Positions 1 through 7,321 of a stretch of DNA of 37,291 nt are shown piece by piece. The notes beneath the pieces are model-generated. The model did no database searches. It saw nothing but the letters and a program-made list of their open reading frames with translations, and was not told the DNA's origin. Source of the DNA: an uncultured Chlorobiota bacterium. GTDB taxonomy: Bacteria; Bacteroidota; Bacteroidia; Bacteroidales; JAADGE01. A program made the position numbers and the translations under genes. The stretch covers positions 1 to 37,291 of the forward strand of contig CAMZKV010000097.1 of assembly GCA_947311445.1 (NCBI GenBank), in the 5' to 3' direction. How positions within the stretch are numbered: position 1 is the first letter of the stretch; the number at the start of each line of letters is the position of its first letter.

Positions 1-593
1 TTATGAGCTCTTAATTGCAAATGATTAGTTCCCAATTTGTTGGTGGCTCTAATAATCATTTTTACTTGTAAATTTCCATTTTCCTCAAAAATAGTTGGGT
101 TAATTACAGTTTCGCAATTAGGAACATCAACAGAAGGTGCATTATTATTAATTGTAAACCCTGTTCCTTTGTACAAGGGGATAATTGTAAAAAAATTATT
201 TGCTCCAATATATCCTCTCACATCTAATTCTGTTAAAGGGTTTGAAGTTCCTAAACCAATATTATCTCCTGAAAAAGAGGAAGTTGTGTTTCCGTTTACA
301 GTGTTTCTTACCCAAGGGTTATTTTCCTGATTTCCAACATATTGCCATGAATTACCATCGTAATAATAAATACCTAAAATATTATTTGTTTGAAAAACAG
401 TTAAGCCCTTAGCAGGACTATTTATATTTAATCTTTCATTTTCAAGCATTCTCGGAATAATTAATCCTTTTGTAGAAGATTTAATATCTAAAATACTTGA
501 ATTGTCGGGTGTAGAATTGCTTATTCCCACATTTTGAGAAAATCCTGTTACAATTGTAAATGATAATAAAAATAATATAATTTTTGCTTTCAT
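1..593 (-). CDS. Secreted adhesin/tail-fibre-like protein, truncated by window edge
   Basis: The reading frame starts at 593 and runs off the left edge after 197 codons. The N-terminus (MKAKIILFLLSFTIVTGFSQ) is a signal peptide. It continues with the motifs seen in Bacteroidota surface proteins: PDNSSILDIKSSTKGLIIPRM, a GLTVFQTNN..YYYDGNSWQYVG segment, and GLGTSNPLTELDVRG. The same motifs occur in the same order in the neighbouring gene at 800-1606, so the two are paralogues. The visible C-terminal part (IIPLYKGTGFTI..., NCETVINPTIFEENGNLQVKMIIRATN, LQLRAH) matches the beginning of the neighbour's C-terminal beta-rich domain. Role: probably a surface or secreted binding protein. No enzyme motif is visible and the specific ligand is unknown. 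Confidence 0.75.
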   Translation of the reverse strand, partial: MKAKIILFLLSFTIVTGFSQNVGISNSTPDNSSILDIKSSTKGLIIPRMLENERLNINSPAKGLTVFQTNNILGIYYYDGNSWQYVGNQENNPWVRNTVNGNTTSSFSGDNIGLGTSNPLTELDVRGYIGANNFFTIIPLYKGTGFTINNNAPSVDVPNCETVINPTIFEENGNLQVKMIIRATNKLGTNHLQLRAH

Positions 594-606
594 AACTTTA
601 TGGTCT

Positions 607-796
607 AGGGCAAACTCATACTTTGTTAAAATCTGTTAAAAGTATTAATTTGCTTTAAATCGTGTCACGTTTTAACGTGTCATGATAACATTATTTTTGA
701 TTTATATATTTTATTAGTTTCATTATTCTAAAAACTTTAATTTGAATTGTTAAATCAAATAAATTGTGTTGAAAAATAAAAATATGAGTTTACCCT
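607..796. repeat. 14-bp inverted repeat pair flanking a 162-bp intergenic segment
   Basis: The left arm AGGGCAAACTCATA (607-620) is the reverse complement of the right arm TATGAGTTTACCCT (783-796) except at one position, which becomes a G-U pair in minus-strand RNA. The arms enclose most of the intergenic gap between two paralogous adhesin-like genes. Inside the segment, a Bacteroidota-type promoter candidate (TTTG, 19 nt, TTAATTTG; one mismatch in the -7 box) points to the right, away from the gene that starts at 593. A separate short dyad CACGTT-TT-AACGTG lies near 666-679. No terminator T-tract accompanies the arms. Confidence 0.45.
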
Positions 797-799
797 TTT

Positions 800-1606
800 T
801 TATGGTTGCAGTGGTCTAACTAATAAATATGCACTGTTAAAATTTGCATTATTATCAGTCCATCCGTATAGATGAACTTCCCAAGCGTTTGTTCCGGCAT
901 TCCAATTTTTCCATTCACTTTCTACCATCCATCCGGTTTGTGTAGATGTCCAAGTCCATGTGTCAGAGCTTGTTATTGGAAAAACCTCTGAGCTAATATC
1001 ATGTGCTCTTAACTGAAAGTTATTACTTCCACTTGCAGAAGTAACTCTTATAACTAATTTTACTTGCACATTTCCATTTGCTTCATAAATTAAAGGTTCA
1101 AAACCAGATTCGCAATTGCTTAAATCTTGCCCACTTGTGTTTGTCATATTATAAATACTTCCTGCTTGCCATAAAGGAATTACTGAAACCATATTTGTGG
1201 AAGAAGCAAATCCTCTTACATCAAGTTTCATTGCGGGGGTTGAAGTTCCTATTCCTACATTATCTGCTGAATTTGCAAGAATTGTGTATGAAGTGGCAGC
1301 ATTTCTTGACCAATAATCATTTCCTTCGTTTCCAATATACAACCAACTTGTTCCGTTATAGTAATAAAATCCTTCCGAATTATTTGTTTGATACACCATT
1401 AAGCCTTGTGCGGGTGAACTAATTCCGGTTCTGTCAGCTTCAAGCATTCTAGGAATTAATATTCCTTTTGAATTTGAAGAAATATCAAGCATTGCAGAAT
1501 TATCAGGCTGATTTCCTGATGTGTTTATTGCTACTTGCGAATATGTTTTATTAAAAAAAGAAATATAAAACAAAATAGAAATTATGAATATTATTTGACT
1601 TTTCAT
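800..1606 (-). CDS. Secreted adhesin/tail-fibre-like protein, 268 aa
   Basis: The N-terminal 23 residues form a signal peptide ending near TYSQ. Residues about 24-130 carry motifs of Bacteroidota surface proteins: PDNSAMLDISSNSKGILIPRM, GLMVYQTNN, YYYNGTSWLYIG and VGIGTSTPAMKLDVRG. The remaining half, rich in Trp, Thr and Ser (for example TWTWTSTQTGWMVESEW), looks like a beta-sandwich. No peptidase S74 chaperone domain or T9SS sorting domain follows. The gene starts 8 nt after the stop of the secreted GH13 enzyme and is probably co-transcribed and perhaps co-regulated with it. This suggests, but does not prove, a glucan-binding or surface-scaffold role. A paralogue lies immediately downstream. 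Confidence 0.8.
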   Translation of the reverse strand: MKSQIIFIISILFYISFFNKTYSQVAINTSGNQPDNSAMLDISSNSKGILIPRMLEADRTGISSPAQGLMVYQTNNSEGFYYYNGTSWLYIGNEGNDYWSRNAATSYTILANSADNVGIGTSTPAMKLDVRGFASSTNMVSVIPLWQAGSIYNMTNTSGQDLSNCESGFEPLIYEANGNVQVKLVIRVTSASGSNNFQLRAHDISSEVFPITSSDTWTWTSTQTGWMVESEWKNWNAGTNAWEVHLYGWTDNNANFNSAYLLVRPLQP

Positions 1607-1614
1607 TGCTAAAA

Positions 1615-4600
1615 TTATTTTTTTATAATTACCTTTTTAAAAACTTGAATATCTTTATTTTGAAATTTCAATATGTATAAACCATTATTTAGCTCAGAAA
1701 TATTTAAACTAAAATTTTTGTCTGAAATTTGTTTTTGTTTCACTAATTTTCCCGAAATATTATACATATAAACTATAAAATCTTCTTTTAAATTAAAAAA
1801 CAGTTTGTCTTTTGCAGGATTAGGAAAAACTTTAATATTATTTTCTACATTTTCAATTTTAGGAATATCTGTTGGTGGTGTTGGTGCTGTTATGTTTTGG
1901 TCTATGTAAACATAAAAATCACCCGGTTCATAATAAATAGAATGTCCGTTTGCATCTGAAACATTAATGCTTTCACCGGTTAAATAATTATACCAAGTTC
2001 CTGTGTGCTGAAAATTTGGTGTCATGCTAAATCCTGTTACACCAAAATTTCCTGAAATTGCAATATTTAGTCCGCCTGAGCTAATCCATTCTCTTTTTCC
2101 ATTGCCTCCAAGATTGTCATAAGAAAAAGTTCCATTTCTAAAATCTTCATAGTTTGTTTTAAGATAATTCATTGCTTGATATGTTCTGTAAACTTCTTTT
2201 CTTCCTGCTTCATTGTAATATTCCCAATGAACTGGTTTTGCACTTGTTCTGCAATCTTCACTAATTGTTCCGTTAGAGCAATAATTTATGCTGTAATCAT
2301 AACCAAGTTCTCCAAATTGCCAAATCATTTTAGGTCCGGGAATTGCCAAGTAAAAAGGTATAATTTGAGCAAGTCTTTCAAGTGCTGTTGCCGGGTCTTG
2401 AATATTATAGCCTCCACTTGTATTGCCGAATGTCAAATTTTCAAACATAAGTCGTTCTTCATCGTGGCTTTCCATATAAGCAACTAAATTAGGATAAGAA
2501 TATCCTCTGTTTGCAAAATATGCCCAAGAAAAATCTGAACCGGTTTCAAAGCCCATTGTTGCTTGTTTAAATTTTTCTTGCATGTTTCCCCATGGTAACA
2601 TTCCGTAGTTTGAAAGTTCTTTTTCTTCATCATTTTCAGATAAATGTTCTAAAATTACATAAGCATTGGGATTTACACTTTTTATATAATCGTAATAATC
2701 TTCCCAAATTGCAATTCTTGAAGCATCATATTGTCCCCATGCTCCAACATCACCAAGAGTGTTATTTTGCGTAAATCCTTTTGATAAATCAAATCTAAAA
2801 CCGTCCACTTTATATTCTGTCATCCAATGATTTAGTATGTCTTTTGTAAGTTGTTTTGTAAATGAACTTTCATGATTAAAATCGTAGCCGGGGCTGTAAG
2901 GATGCGTTGCAATTACATTATACCAAGGATTAGTTGGAGTAACTAAATCTGTATTTTTATCGTAATACATTTGCACTAATGGCGATTGCCCAAATGAATG
3001 ATTTAAAACCATATCCATAATTACTGCTATTCCATTTTCGTGGCAAGCATCTACAAATTCTTTAAAATCATCTTTTGTTCCGTAGGCTTTGTCGAATGCA
3101 AAATAAAAATCGGGATTATAGCCCCAACTATCATTTCCTTCAAATTCATTTACAGGCATTAGTTCAATTGCATTAATTCCTAATCCTTTTAGATACCAAA
3201 GTTTATCTTTTGTAGCTTTTATAGTTTTTTGTGTAGTAAAATCACGAACAAGAAGTTCATAAATAACTAAATCAGCTTGTGATGTTCCAACAGCAGAAGG
3301 TGTGAAATTTTCTATTTGCCAATTATAATTTGTTTGGGCAGTTTTAAAAGTACTAACTATTCCAATTGTTTGATCCCAAGGATAATCTTTTAAGTTTGGA
3401 TATGTTGTTTCCGGAATATATCTGTCGTTCCAAGGGTCAAGCACTTTTTCACAATATGGGTCAGCAAGTTTTAGCTCCCCATCTATGTAAAATTGATATG
3501 CATATTCTGTTCCTGCTGTTAAGCCTGTTATTGTTGTCCAGAAATGTTGCCCGTCAGTAGTTCTTTTCATAAATCCATTATCACTTGCTGTCCAATTATT
3601 AAAATCACCTATAACAAAAGCAAATTCTTTTGATGCCGGAGGGTCGTGCAATACAATTATTACGGTGTTATCATCAATATAATTAACACCATTTTTCATC
3701 CCGGCAGGCAATTCCTCTGTTACAACTGCACCTCTAACAAAAAACCAAGTTGTGTCAGTTACATGATTTGTTCCATCAAAAGCATCTGCAACAATTTCGT
3801 GCATTCCTGCTGTATAATCACCTGTGTATAAACCATACATTGTTTCGTTTGCACTTTCTTGATGTACTTGAACTCCGTCAATATCAATAGTAATTGAATT
3901 TGCATTCATTGCAACAGCACAAACAGGTATTAAAGTATTTAAGGGAACTAATGGGTCTTTTTTATTGGGGCTTAATAGTTTAACTTCCAATCCATTATCA
4001 TAAATTTGTATGAACATATCACTTCCATCTGCATTTCTTGCAACATAAAAATCGTCTGGATTTTCAGGAACAATTGGTTCTCCACTTCTTATAACCATTG
4101 CAATTTTTAAAATTTCTTCGCCACTAGGAACTCCATAAAATGTTCTAATATTTGGTATTGTAAGTTCATATAAATCAGTTGCAATTTCAGTAAATTTATA
4201 CGTAGCATCATTCACTCCCCAAGTTGTTACAACATGTTGCCAATCATTATTTCCTGAACTTTCGGAAGTTATTAGCCCTGTGTGTGCATATACATCGCCA
4301 GAATACCCTGCGAGAGCACCATTACCTAATGTTGCATCAAAAGTAATTGTTACAGAACCATCTTGAAGAGGAAATGCAGGATTGGTTGTTAGCACACCTA
4401 TTTGACCGTCGCAAGTAAGTTGCTCCCCTACGGTGTATGTGTAAAAGCCGCCTCCATTTTTATCGAAGTTAATTGTAAGTAAATCAAAGTCTTGCGTTGG
4501 ATTACTCATTGTTGTAGAGAAAATGTAATATTTAACTTCTGTATTTTCTGCCAAAATAGGAATTGTTGCTGTTCCTATTGTTCCAGTGAAATTTAGTGCT

Positions 4601-5235
4601 AATAAATTTGAAGTTGTCCAATCATTAGTTGTATATCTCACATAAAAATTTTCATCAGTTGCTTTTGCATGATTTATTTCTACTGTAATATCAACATCAT
4701 CGGTAGCAGTTGGCATTTGCGGACTTCTTGAAACGGAAGTTATTTGGGCAGGTTCGGAAGATGTTTCCATGAATATTGCACGAGTATCGGCATATCCCGT
4801 ATTTTCAAAATTCATTGTGTACCACTTGTTGTTTGAAAGTGTAATTGAATTATTGCTTCCACCACCTGTGTTATTATAAGTATATGTTTGAATGGAATTA
4901 ATGTTAATATTTAAAACATCAACCCATTTATTTGCCCAATAATTAGTTGAGGGACCACTGGAAAATGCAAATTCATAAGTACCTCCCACAAAATCGCCAC
5001 CGCTTGATGCAACATTAAATTTTGTTTGATAAATTAAACTTAAATCTGAAATAAGCATAACTTGCCCACCTGTTGTTTGGCTTTCTCCTGCAAGAACAAG
5101 ATTTGTGGGAGGATTTGCCCAACTATCCCAAGCACCGGGCATATTTAATCCTTCGGGAGCATATATTTGAGCTGATAAATTATTTGAGATTAAAATTGAT
5201 AATGCAATTAATAGTGTAATTGTTATACGTCTCAT
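1615..5235 (-). CDS. Multidomain secreted GH13 alpha-amylase-family enzyme with T9SS sorting domain, 1206 aa
   Basis: Signal peptide 1-22 (ends LSAQ). Residues 23-500 form several beta-rich modules. The one at about 272-410 (TTNPAFPLQDGSVTITFD) resembles the small protein at 5594-6232. Residues about 524-620 are a CBM48-like isoamylase N-terminal module (FVIGDFNNW, EYAYQFYIDG). The GH13 barrel spans about 655-1060 with the family motifs: DMVLNH (741-746), GFRFD with nucleophile D816, ILEH with acid/base E863, and ESHDEE with transition-state stabiliser D925. The end (NNIKVFPNP to KKVIIKK, about 1133-1206) is a type A T9SS sorting domain, so the enzyme should be exported through the outer membrane and anchored or released there. 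The expected substrate is starch, glycogen or pullulan; specificity cannot be read from sequence. It is the first gene of an operon with the 268-aa adhesin-like protein. Confidence 0.93.
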   Translation of the reverse strand: MRRITITLLIALSILISNNLSAQIYAPEGLNMPGAWDSWANPPTNLVLAGESQTTGGQVMLISDLSLIYQTKFNVASSGGDFVGGTYEFAFSSGPSTNYWANKWVDVLNININSIQTYTYNNTGGGSNNSITLSNNKWYTMNFENTGYADTRAIFMETSSEPAQITSVSRSPQMPTATDDVDITVEINHAKATDENFYVRYTTNDWTTSNLLALNFTGTIGTATIPILAENTEVKYYIFSTTMSNPTQDFDLLTINFDKNGGGFYTYTVGEQLTCDGQIGVLTTNPAFPLQDGSVTITFDATLGNGALAGYSGDVYAHTGLITSESSGNNDWQHVVTTWGVNDATYKFTEIATDLYELTIPNIRTFYGVPSGEEILKIAMVIRSGEPIVPENPDDFYVARNADGSDMFIQIYDNGLEVKLLSPNKKDPLVPLNTLIPVCAVAMNANSITIDIDGVQVHQESANETMYGLYTGDYTAGMHEIVADAFDGTNHVTDTTWFFVRGAVVTEELPAGMKNGVNYIDDNTVIIVLHDPPASKEFAFVIGDFNNWTASDNGFMKRTTDGQHFWTTITGLTAGTEYAYQFYIDGELKLADPYCEKVLDPWNDRYIPETTYPNLKDYPWDQTIGIVSTFKTAQTNYNWQIENFTPSAVGTSQADLVIYELLVRDFTTQKTIKATKDKLWYLKGLGINAIELMPVNEFEGNDSWGYNPDFYFAFDKAYGTKDDFKEFVDACHENGIAVIMDMVLNHSFGQSPLVQMYYDKNTDLVTPTNPWYNVIATHPYSPGYDFNHESSFTKQLTKDILNHWMTEYKVDGFRFDLSKGFTQNNTLGDVGAWGQYDASRIAIWEDYYDYIKSVNPNAYVILEHLSENDEEKELSNYGMLPWGNMQEKFKQATMGFETGSDFSWAYFANRGYSYPNLVAYMESHDEERLMFENLTFGNTSGGYNIQDPATALERLAQIIPFYLAIPGPKMIWQFGELGYDYSINYCSNGTISEDCRTSAKPVHWEYYNEAGRKEVYRTYQAMNYLKTNYEDFRNGTFSYDNLGGNGKREWISSGGLNIAISGNFGVTGFSMTPNFQHTGTWYNYLTGESINVSDANGHSIYYEPGDFYVYIDQNITAPTPPTDIPKIENVENNIKVFPNPAKDKLFFNLKEDFIVYMYNISGKLVKQKQISDKNFSLNISELNNGLYILKFQNKDIQVFKKVIIKK

Positions 5236-5379
5236 ATTTTTATTATTTATTCCATTGTTGAGTTACTTTTCCTGTTAAGGATAAAATCTTTGCATCAATT
5301 TTGTGTGTAATTGTCAGAAATATAATACTTGTTTATTCTGTTGCATGTACTTTATTTAATCTTCTATGTTTTACAAAAA

Positions 5380-5408
5380 CAAAAATATTTTTACTAGATA
5401 TTAACAAA
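5380..5408 (-). promoter_or_regulatory. Promoter candidate for the secreted GH13 gene
   Basis: Read on the minus strand: TTTG (5405-5408), a 17-nt spacer, then TATTTTTG (5380-5387). This matches the Bacteroidota primary-sigma consensus TTTG / TAnnTTTG at every defined position. The predicted start lies near 5373, giving a leader of about 135 nt before the start codon at 5235. Such AT-rich motifs do occur by chance. Confidence 0.5.
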
Positions 5409-5503
5409 TATTGTTACTGGTTTCCATAAAATACTTTATTTAAGTTTGCTTGTAAAAATAGTTAAGAAATTGTTAATTATATAGGTTTAAGGGGTATTTT
5501 TTG

Positions 5504-5530
5504 TTGCAAACGACTTCGCAAACGATTGCG
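5504..5530. promoter_or_regulatory. LacI-family-operator-like repeats upstream of the GH13 gene
   Basis: Two tandem copies of GCAAACGA (5506-5513 and 5518-5525) occur here. The second is part of CGCAAACGATTGCG (5517-5530), a near-perfect palindrome with the central CG typical of LacI-family operators. The 14-mer TCGCAAACGATTGC (5516-5529) recurs exactly at 6322-6335, upstream of the small secreted protein. The site lies about 270 nt upstream of the GH13 start codon and about 150 nt upstream of its predicted transcription start. Confidence 0.55.
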
Positions 5531-5537
5531 TTTAAGC

Positions 5538-5567
5538 AAAAAAAAAGTCTGCAATAAATTGCAAACT
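5538..5567 (-). terminator. Rho-independent terminator after the small T9SS-exported protein gene
   Basis: On the minus strand, AGTTTGCAA pairs with TTGCAGACT (9 bp with one G-U) around a 4-nt loop, and a run of T follows at once (5538-5545). It begins 26 nt after the stop codon of the gene at 5594-6232, so it separates that gene from the GH13 operon. Confidence 0.8.
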
Positions 5568-5593
5568 CTTTTATAAAATTTGTTAAAAGCTAA

Positions 5594-6232
5594 TTATTTA
5601 ACAATAAGTTTTTGAAGAGATGTTCCTTCAATAGAAGATAGTTCTACAATATACATTCCAGCTGTAAAACCTGTTAGGTTTATTGTGTTACTATACCCTT
5701 TTAAAACAAGTTTTCCTGTTAAGTCAATAACTTTATAATTTGCTTCTTTGGATAATTGGAAAATTCCTGTTGATGGGTTGGGGTTAATGTTTATTGAAAA
5801 AGCATTAATATCATTAATACCAGAACTAAACAAGATGTGTTGATCTGGCGTTTTATTATCTCCTGTTCCGTCGAGAGCCTTTACAAGAAAACCAATGTCT
5901 GTAATTCCAGTTGCCCCTCCGTTCAATGTTGTAGGTGTGAATGTGAAAGAATAAGTTCCATCACCATTGTCTGTCATTTGCATTGCAGCGTCTGAATTAT
6001 TCCAGTCTCCGTTTGGATAAGTACCGCTTGCATCATCCCACATCCAAATATACAAATCTCCTGTTGTCCATGCTGTGCCAGCACAATCTAATGTTGTAGT
6101 TAATACTATTTCTGCACTTTCATCTGTTATTGTTGCAGGATTTGTTGACCATGTAATATTATCACATTGTTGAGCTTTTGAAAAACTTACTATTGCAAAA
6201 ATTGCAATTAATAGAATAAAAAATCTTTTCAT
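5594..6232 (-). CDS. Small secreted T9SS cargo protein with amylase-associated module, 212 aa
   Basis: The first 20 residues are a signal peptide (ends SKAQ). Residues about 21-135 form one beta-rich domain (WSTNPATITDESAEIVLTTT, GDLYIWMWDD, DNGDGTYSFTFTPT). It resembles the module at about 272-410 of the neighbouring GH13 enzyme (LTTNPAFPLQDGSVTITFDA, GDVYAHTGL). The C-terminus (ININPNPSTGIFQLSKE to LQKLIVK, about 145-212) is a type A T9SS sorting domain. There are no catalytic motifs. By analogy with SusE/SusF-like proteins it may bind starch at the surface, but this is inferred only from the shared module, the adjacency and the shared operator-like site. It has its own promoter candidate and terminator, so it is monocistronic. 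Confidence 0.8.
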   Translation of the reverse strand: MKRFFILLIAIFAIVSFSKAQQCDNITWSTNPATITDESAEIVLTTTLDCAGTAWTTGDLYIWMWDDASGTYPNGDWNNSDAAMQMTDNGDGTYSFTFTPTTLNGGATGITDIGFLVKALDGTGDNKTPDQHILFSSGINDINAFSININPNPSTGIFQLSKEANYKVIDLTGKLVLKGYSNTINLTGFTAGMYIVELSSIEGTSLQKLIVK

Positions 6233-6271
6233 AATATTATATTTTAAAAGTTTATAAATTTAATTTTATTG

Positions 6272-6303
6272 TAAAAATAGAGTATTTTTAATAAAAATTC
6301 AAA
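6272..6303 (-). promoter_or_regulatory. Promoter candidate for the small T9SS cargo gene
   Basis: On the minus strand: TTTG (6300-6303), a 20-nt spacer, then TATTTTTA (6272-6279), which differs from TAnnTTTG only at the last base. The predicted transcription start is near 6265, about 33 nt before the start codon at 6232. The operator-like palindrome at 6323-6336 lies about 64 nt upstream of that start. Confidence 0.45.
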
Positions 6304-6321
6304 CAATAAAGATAATTAAAC

Positions 6322-6336
6322 TCGCAAACGATTGCA
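6322..6336. promoter_or_regulatory. LacI-family-operator-like palindrome, second copy
   Basis: TCGCAAACGATTGC at 6322-6335 is identical over 14 nt to 5516-5529. It is a near-palindrome around a central CG (GCAAaCGaTTGC). It sits upstream of the promoter candidate rather than over it, which fits an activator-like or looping role better than simple occlusion. Confidence 0.55.
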
Positions 6337-6344
6337 TAAAAGCA

Positions 6345-6381
6345 TAAAAAAAACCACTAATAAATTAATTATTAGTGGTTT
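6345..6381 (-). terminator. Rho-independent terminator after tRNA-Lys
   Basis: A perfect 13-bp inverted repeat (arms 6351-6363 and 6369-6381) with a 5-nt loop lies 3 nt past the 3' end of the tRNA on the minus strand. A run of T follows (6345-6350 read in reverse). Confidence 0.9.
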
Positions 6382-6384
6382 AAG

Positions 6385-6457
6385 TGACCCCTCTGAGGCT
6401 CGAACTCAGGACCCACGCCTTAAAAGGGCGTTGCTCTACCAACTGAGCTAAGAAGTC
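6385..6457 (-). tRNA. tRNA-Lys (anticodon TTT)
   Basis: A 73-nt cloverleaf reads on the minus strand. The acceptor stem pairs GACTTCT with AGGGGTC (two G-U pairs). The D arm is GCTC..GAGC, the anticodon stem ACGCC/GGCGT with loop CTTTTAA gives anticodon TTT, and the T arm is CTGAG-TTCGAGC-CTCAG. The discriminator base is A. The 3' CCA is not encoded and must be added after transcription. It lies between the pyrophosphatase gene and a strong terminator. Confidence 0.97.
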
Positions 6458-6541
6458 ATTTGCTTATTTTTATTTAAAAGCGATTGCAAAAGTAATATCA
6501 ATATTTTATTATCCAAAAAAAAAATTACTTTTTTAAACATT

Positions 6542-7204
6542 TTATTCAAATAACATTTTCTCTATAAAATTTCTATAATCTTTAACAGAGTTATTAATAA
6601 CTGCGAATGCTTCTTTTTTGTTATAAGTATGAGTTATTTCACATTTATGACTATTTTCTCCCGGCATATCTTTATATGTTAGGAAATAATGTCTTAATCT
6701 GTCAATTACTGCTTGTGGACAATCATCAATATCTTTATAGCTACCATAAACAGCATCTCCTTTTAAAACTGCTATTATTTTATCATCGGCTTCATTTCCG
6801 TCAATCATTCTAAAACCTCCTATTGGTCTTGCTTGTACAAGAATATCTCCATGAGTAATTTCTTTTTCTGTCAAAATACAAATATCCAAAGGATCACTAT
6901 CTCCAATAATATCCGGTCTATCTAGTTTTTTTCTACTTATTTCTGCAAGTTTATCTCCACAATATGTTTGAGGAATAAAGCCATAAAGAGCCGGTAAGAT
7001 ACTCGAAAACTTTTGAGGTCTGTCAATAGTTAAATATCCACTAGCTTTATCAACTTCATATTTTACAGTATCAGTAGGAACCATTTCCACAAAACTTGTA
7101 ATTATTTCAGGTGCATTATCCCCAATCTCAATACCGTGCCAAGGGTGTGATTTATATCTTAAGCCCATTAATTTACCTATTGGATCAAGTTTTTTTCTAC
7201 TCAT
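6542..7204 (-). CDS. ppa: Inorganic pyrophosphatase, family I
   Basis: This cytoplasmic enzyme hydrolyses pyrophosphate to two phosphates and so drives biosynthetic reactions forward. The 220-aa product has the family I core: YEVDK near the N-terminus, the metal-binding signature GDSDPLDI (three Asp), and DKIIAV downstream. The length is slightly above the roughly 175-aa bacterial minimum, owing to an N-terminal extension (PIGKLMGLRYKSHPWHGIE) seen in the longer Bacteroidota-type enzymes. The start at 7204 is the natural one, with MSRKKLDPIGK leading straight into conserved sequence. It is followed on the same strand by tRNA-Lys. Confidence 0.94.
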   Translation of the reverse strand: MSRKKLDPIGKLMGLRYKSHPWHGIEIGDNAPEIITSFVEMVPTDTVKYEVDKASGYLTIDRPQKFSSILPALYGFIPQTYCGDKLAEISRKKLDRPDIIGDSDPLDICILTEKEITHGDILVQARPIGGFRMIDGNEADDKIIAVLKGDAVYGSYKDIDDCPQAVIDRLRHYFLTYKDMPGENSHKCEITHTYNKKEAFAVINNSVKDYRNFIEKMLFE

Positions 7205-7321
7205 ATTTTTTTTTACAAAATTAACTAAATAAAACTACTATGTTAATATAAATCTTTTTTTTTATGTCTTCTTTTATAAATCTACAAAAACTTGAATGAA
7301 AAATTTTAGTTAAAAATTTAC

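Noticed and set aside
6478..6541. Terminator after the pyrophosphatase gene (AAAAGTAAT...ATTACTTTT)
   Set aside because: The loop is about 27 nt and no T-run follows the stem on the minus strand.
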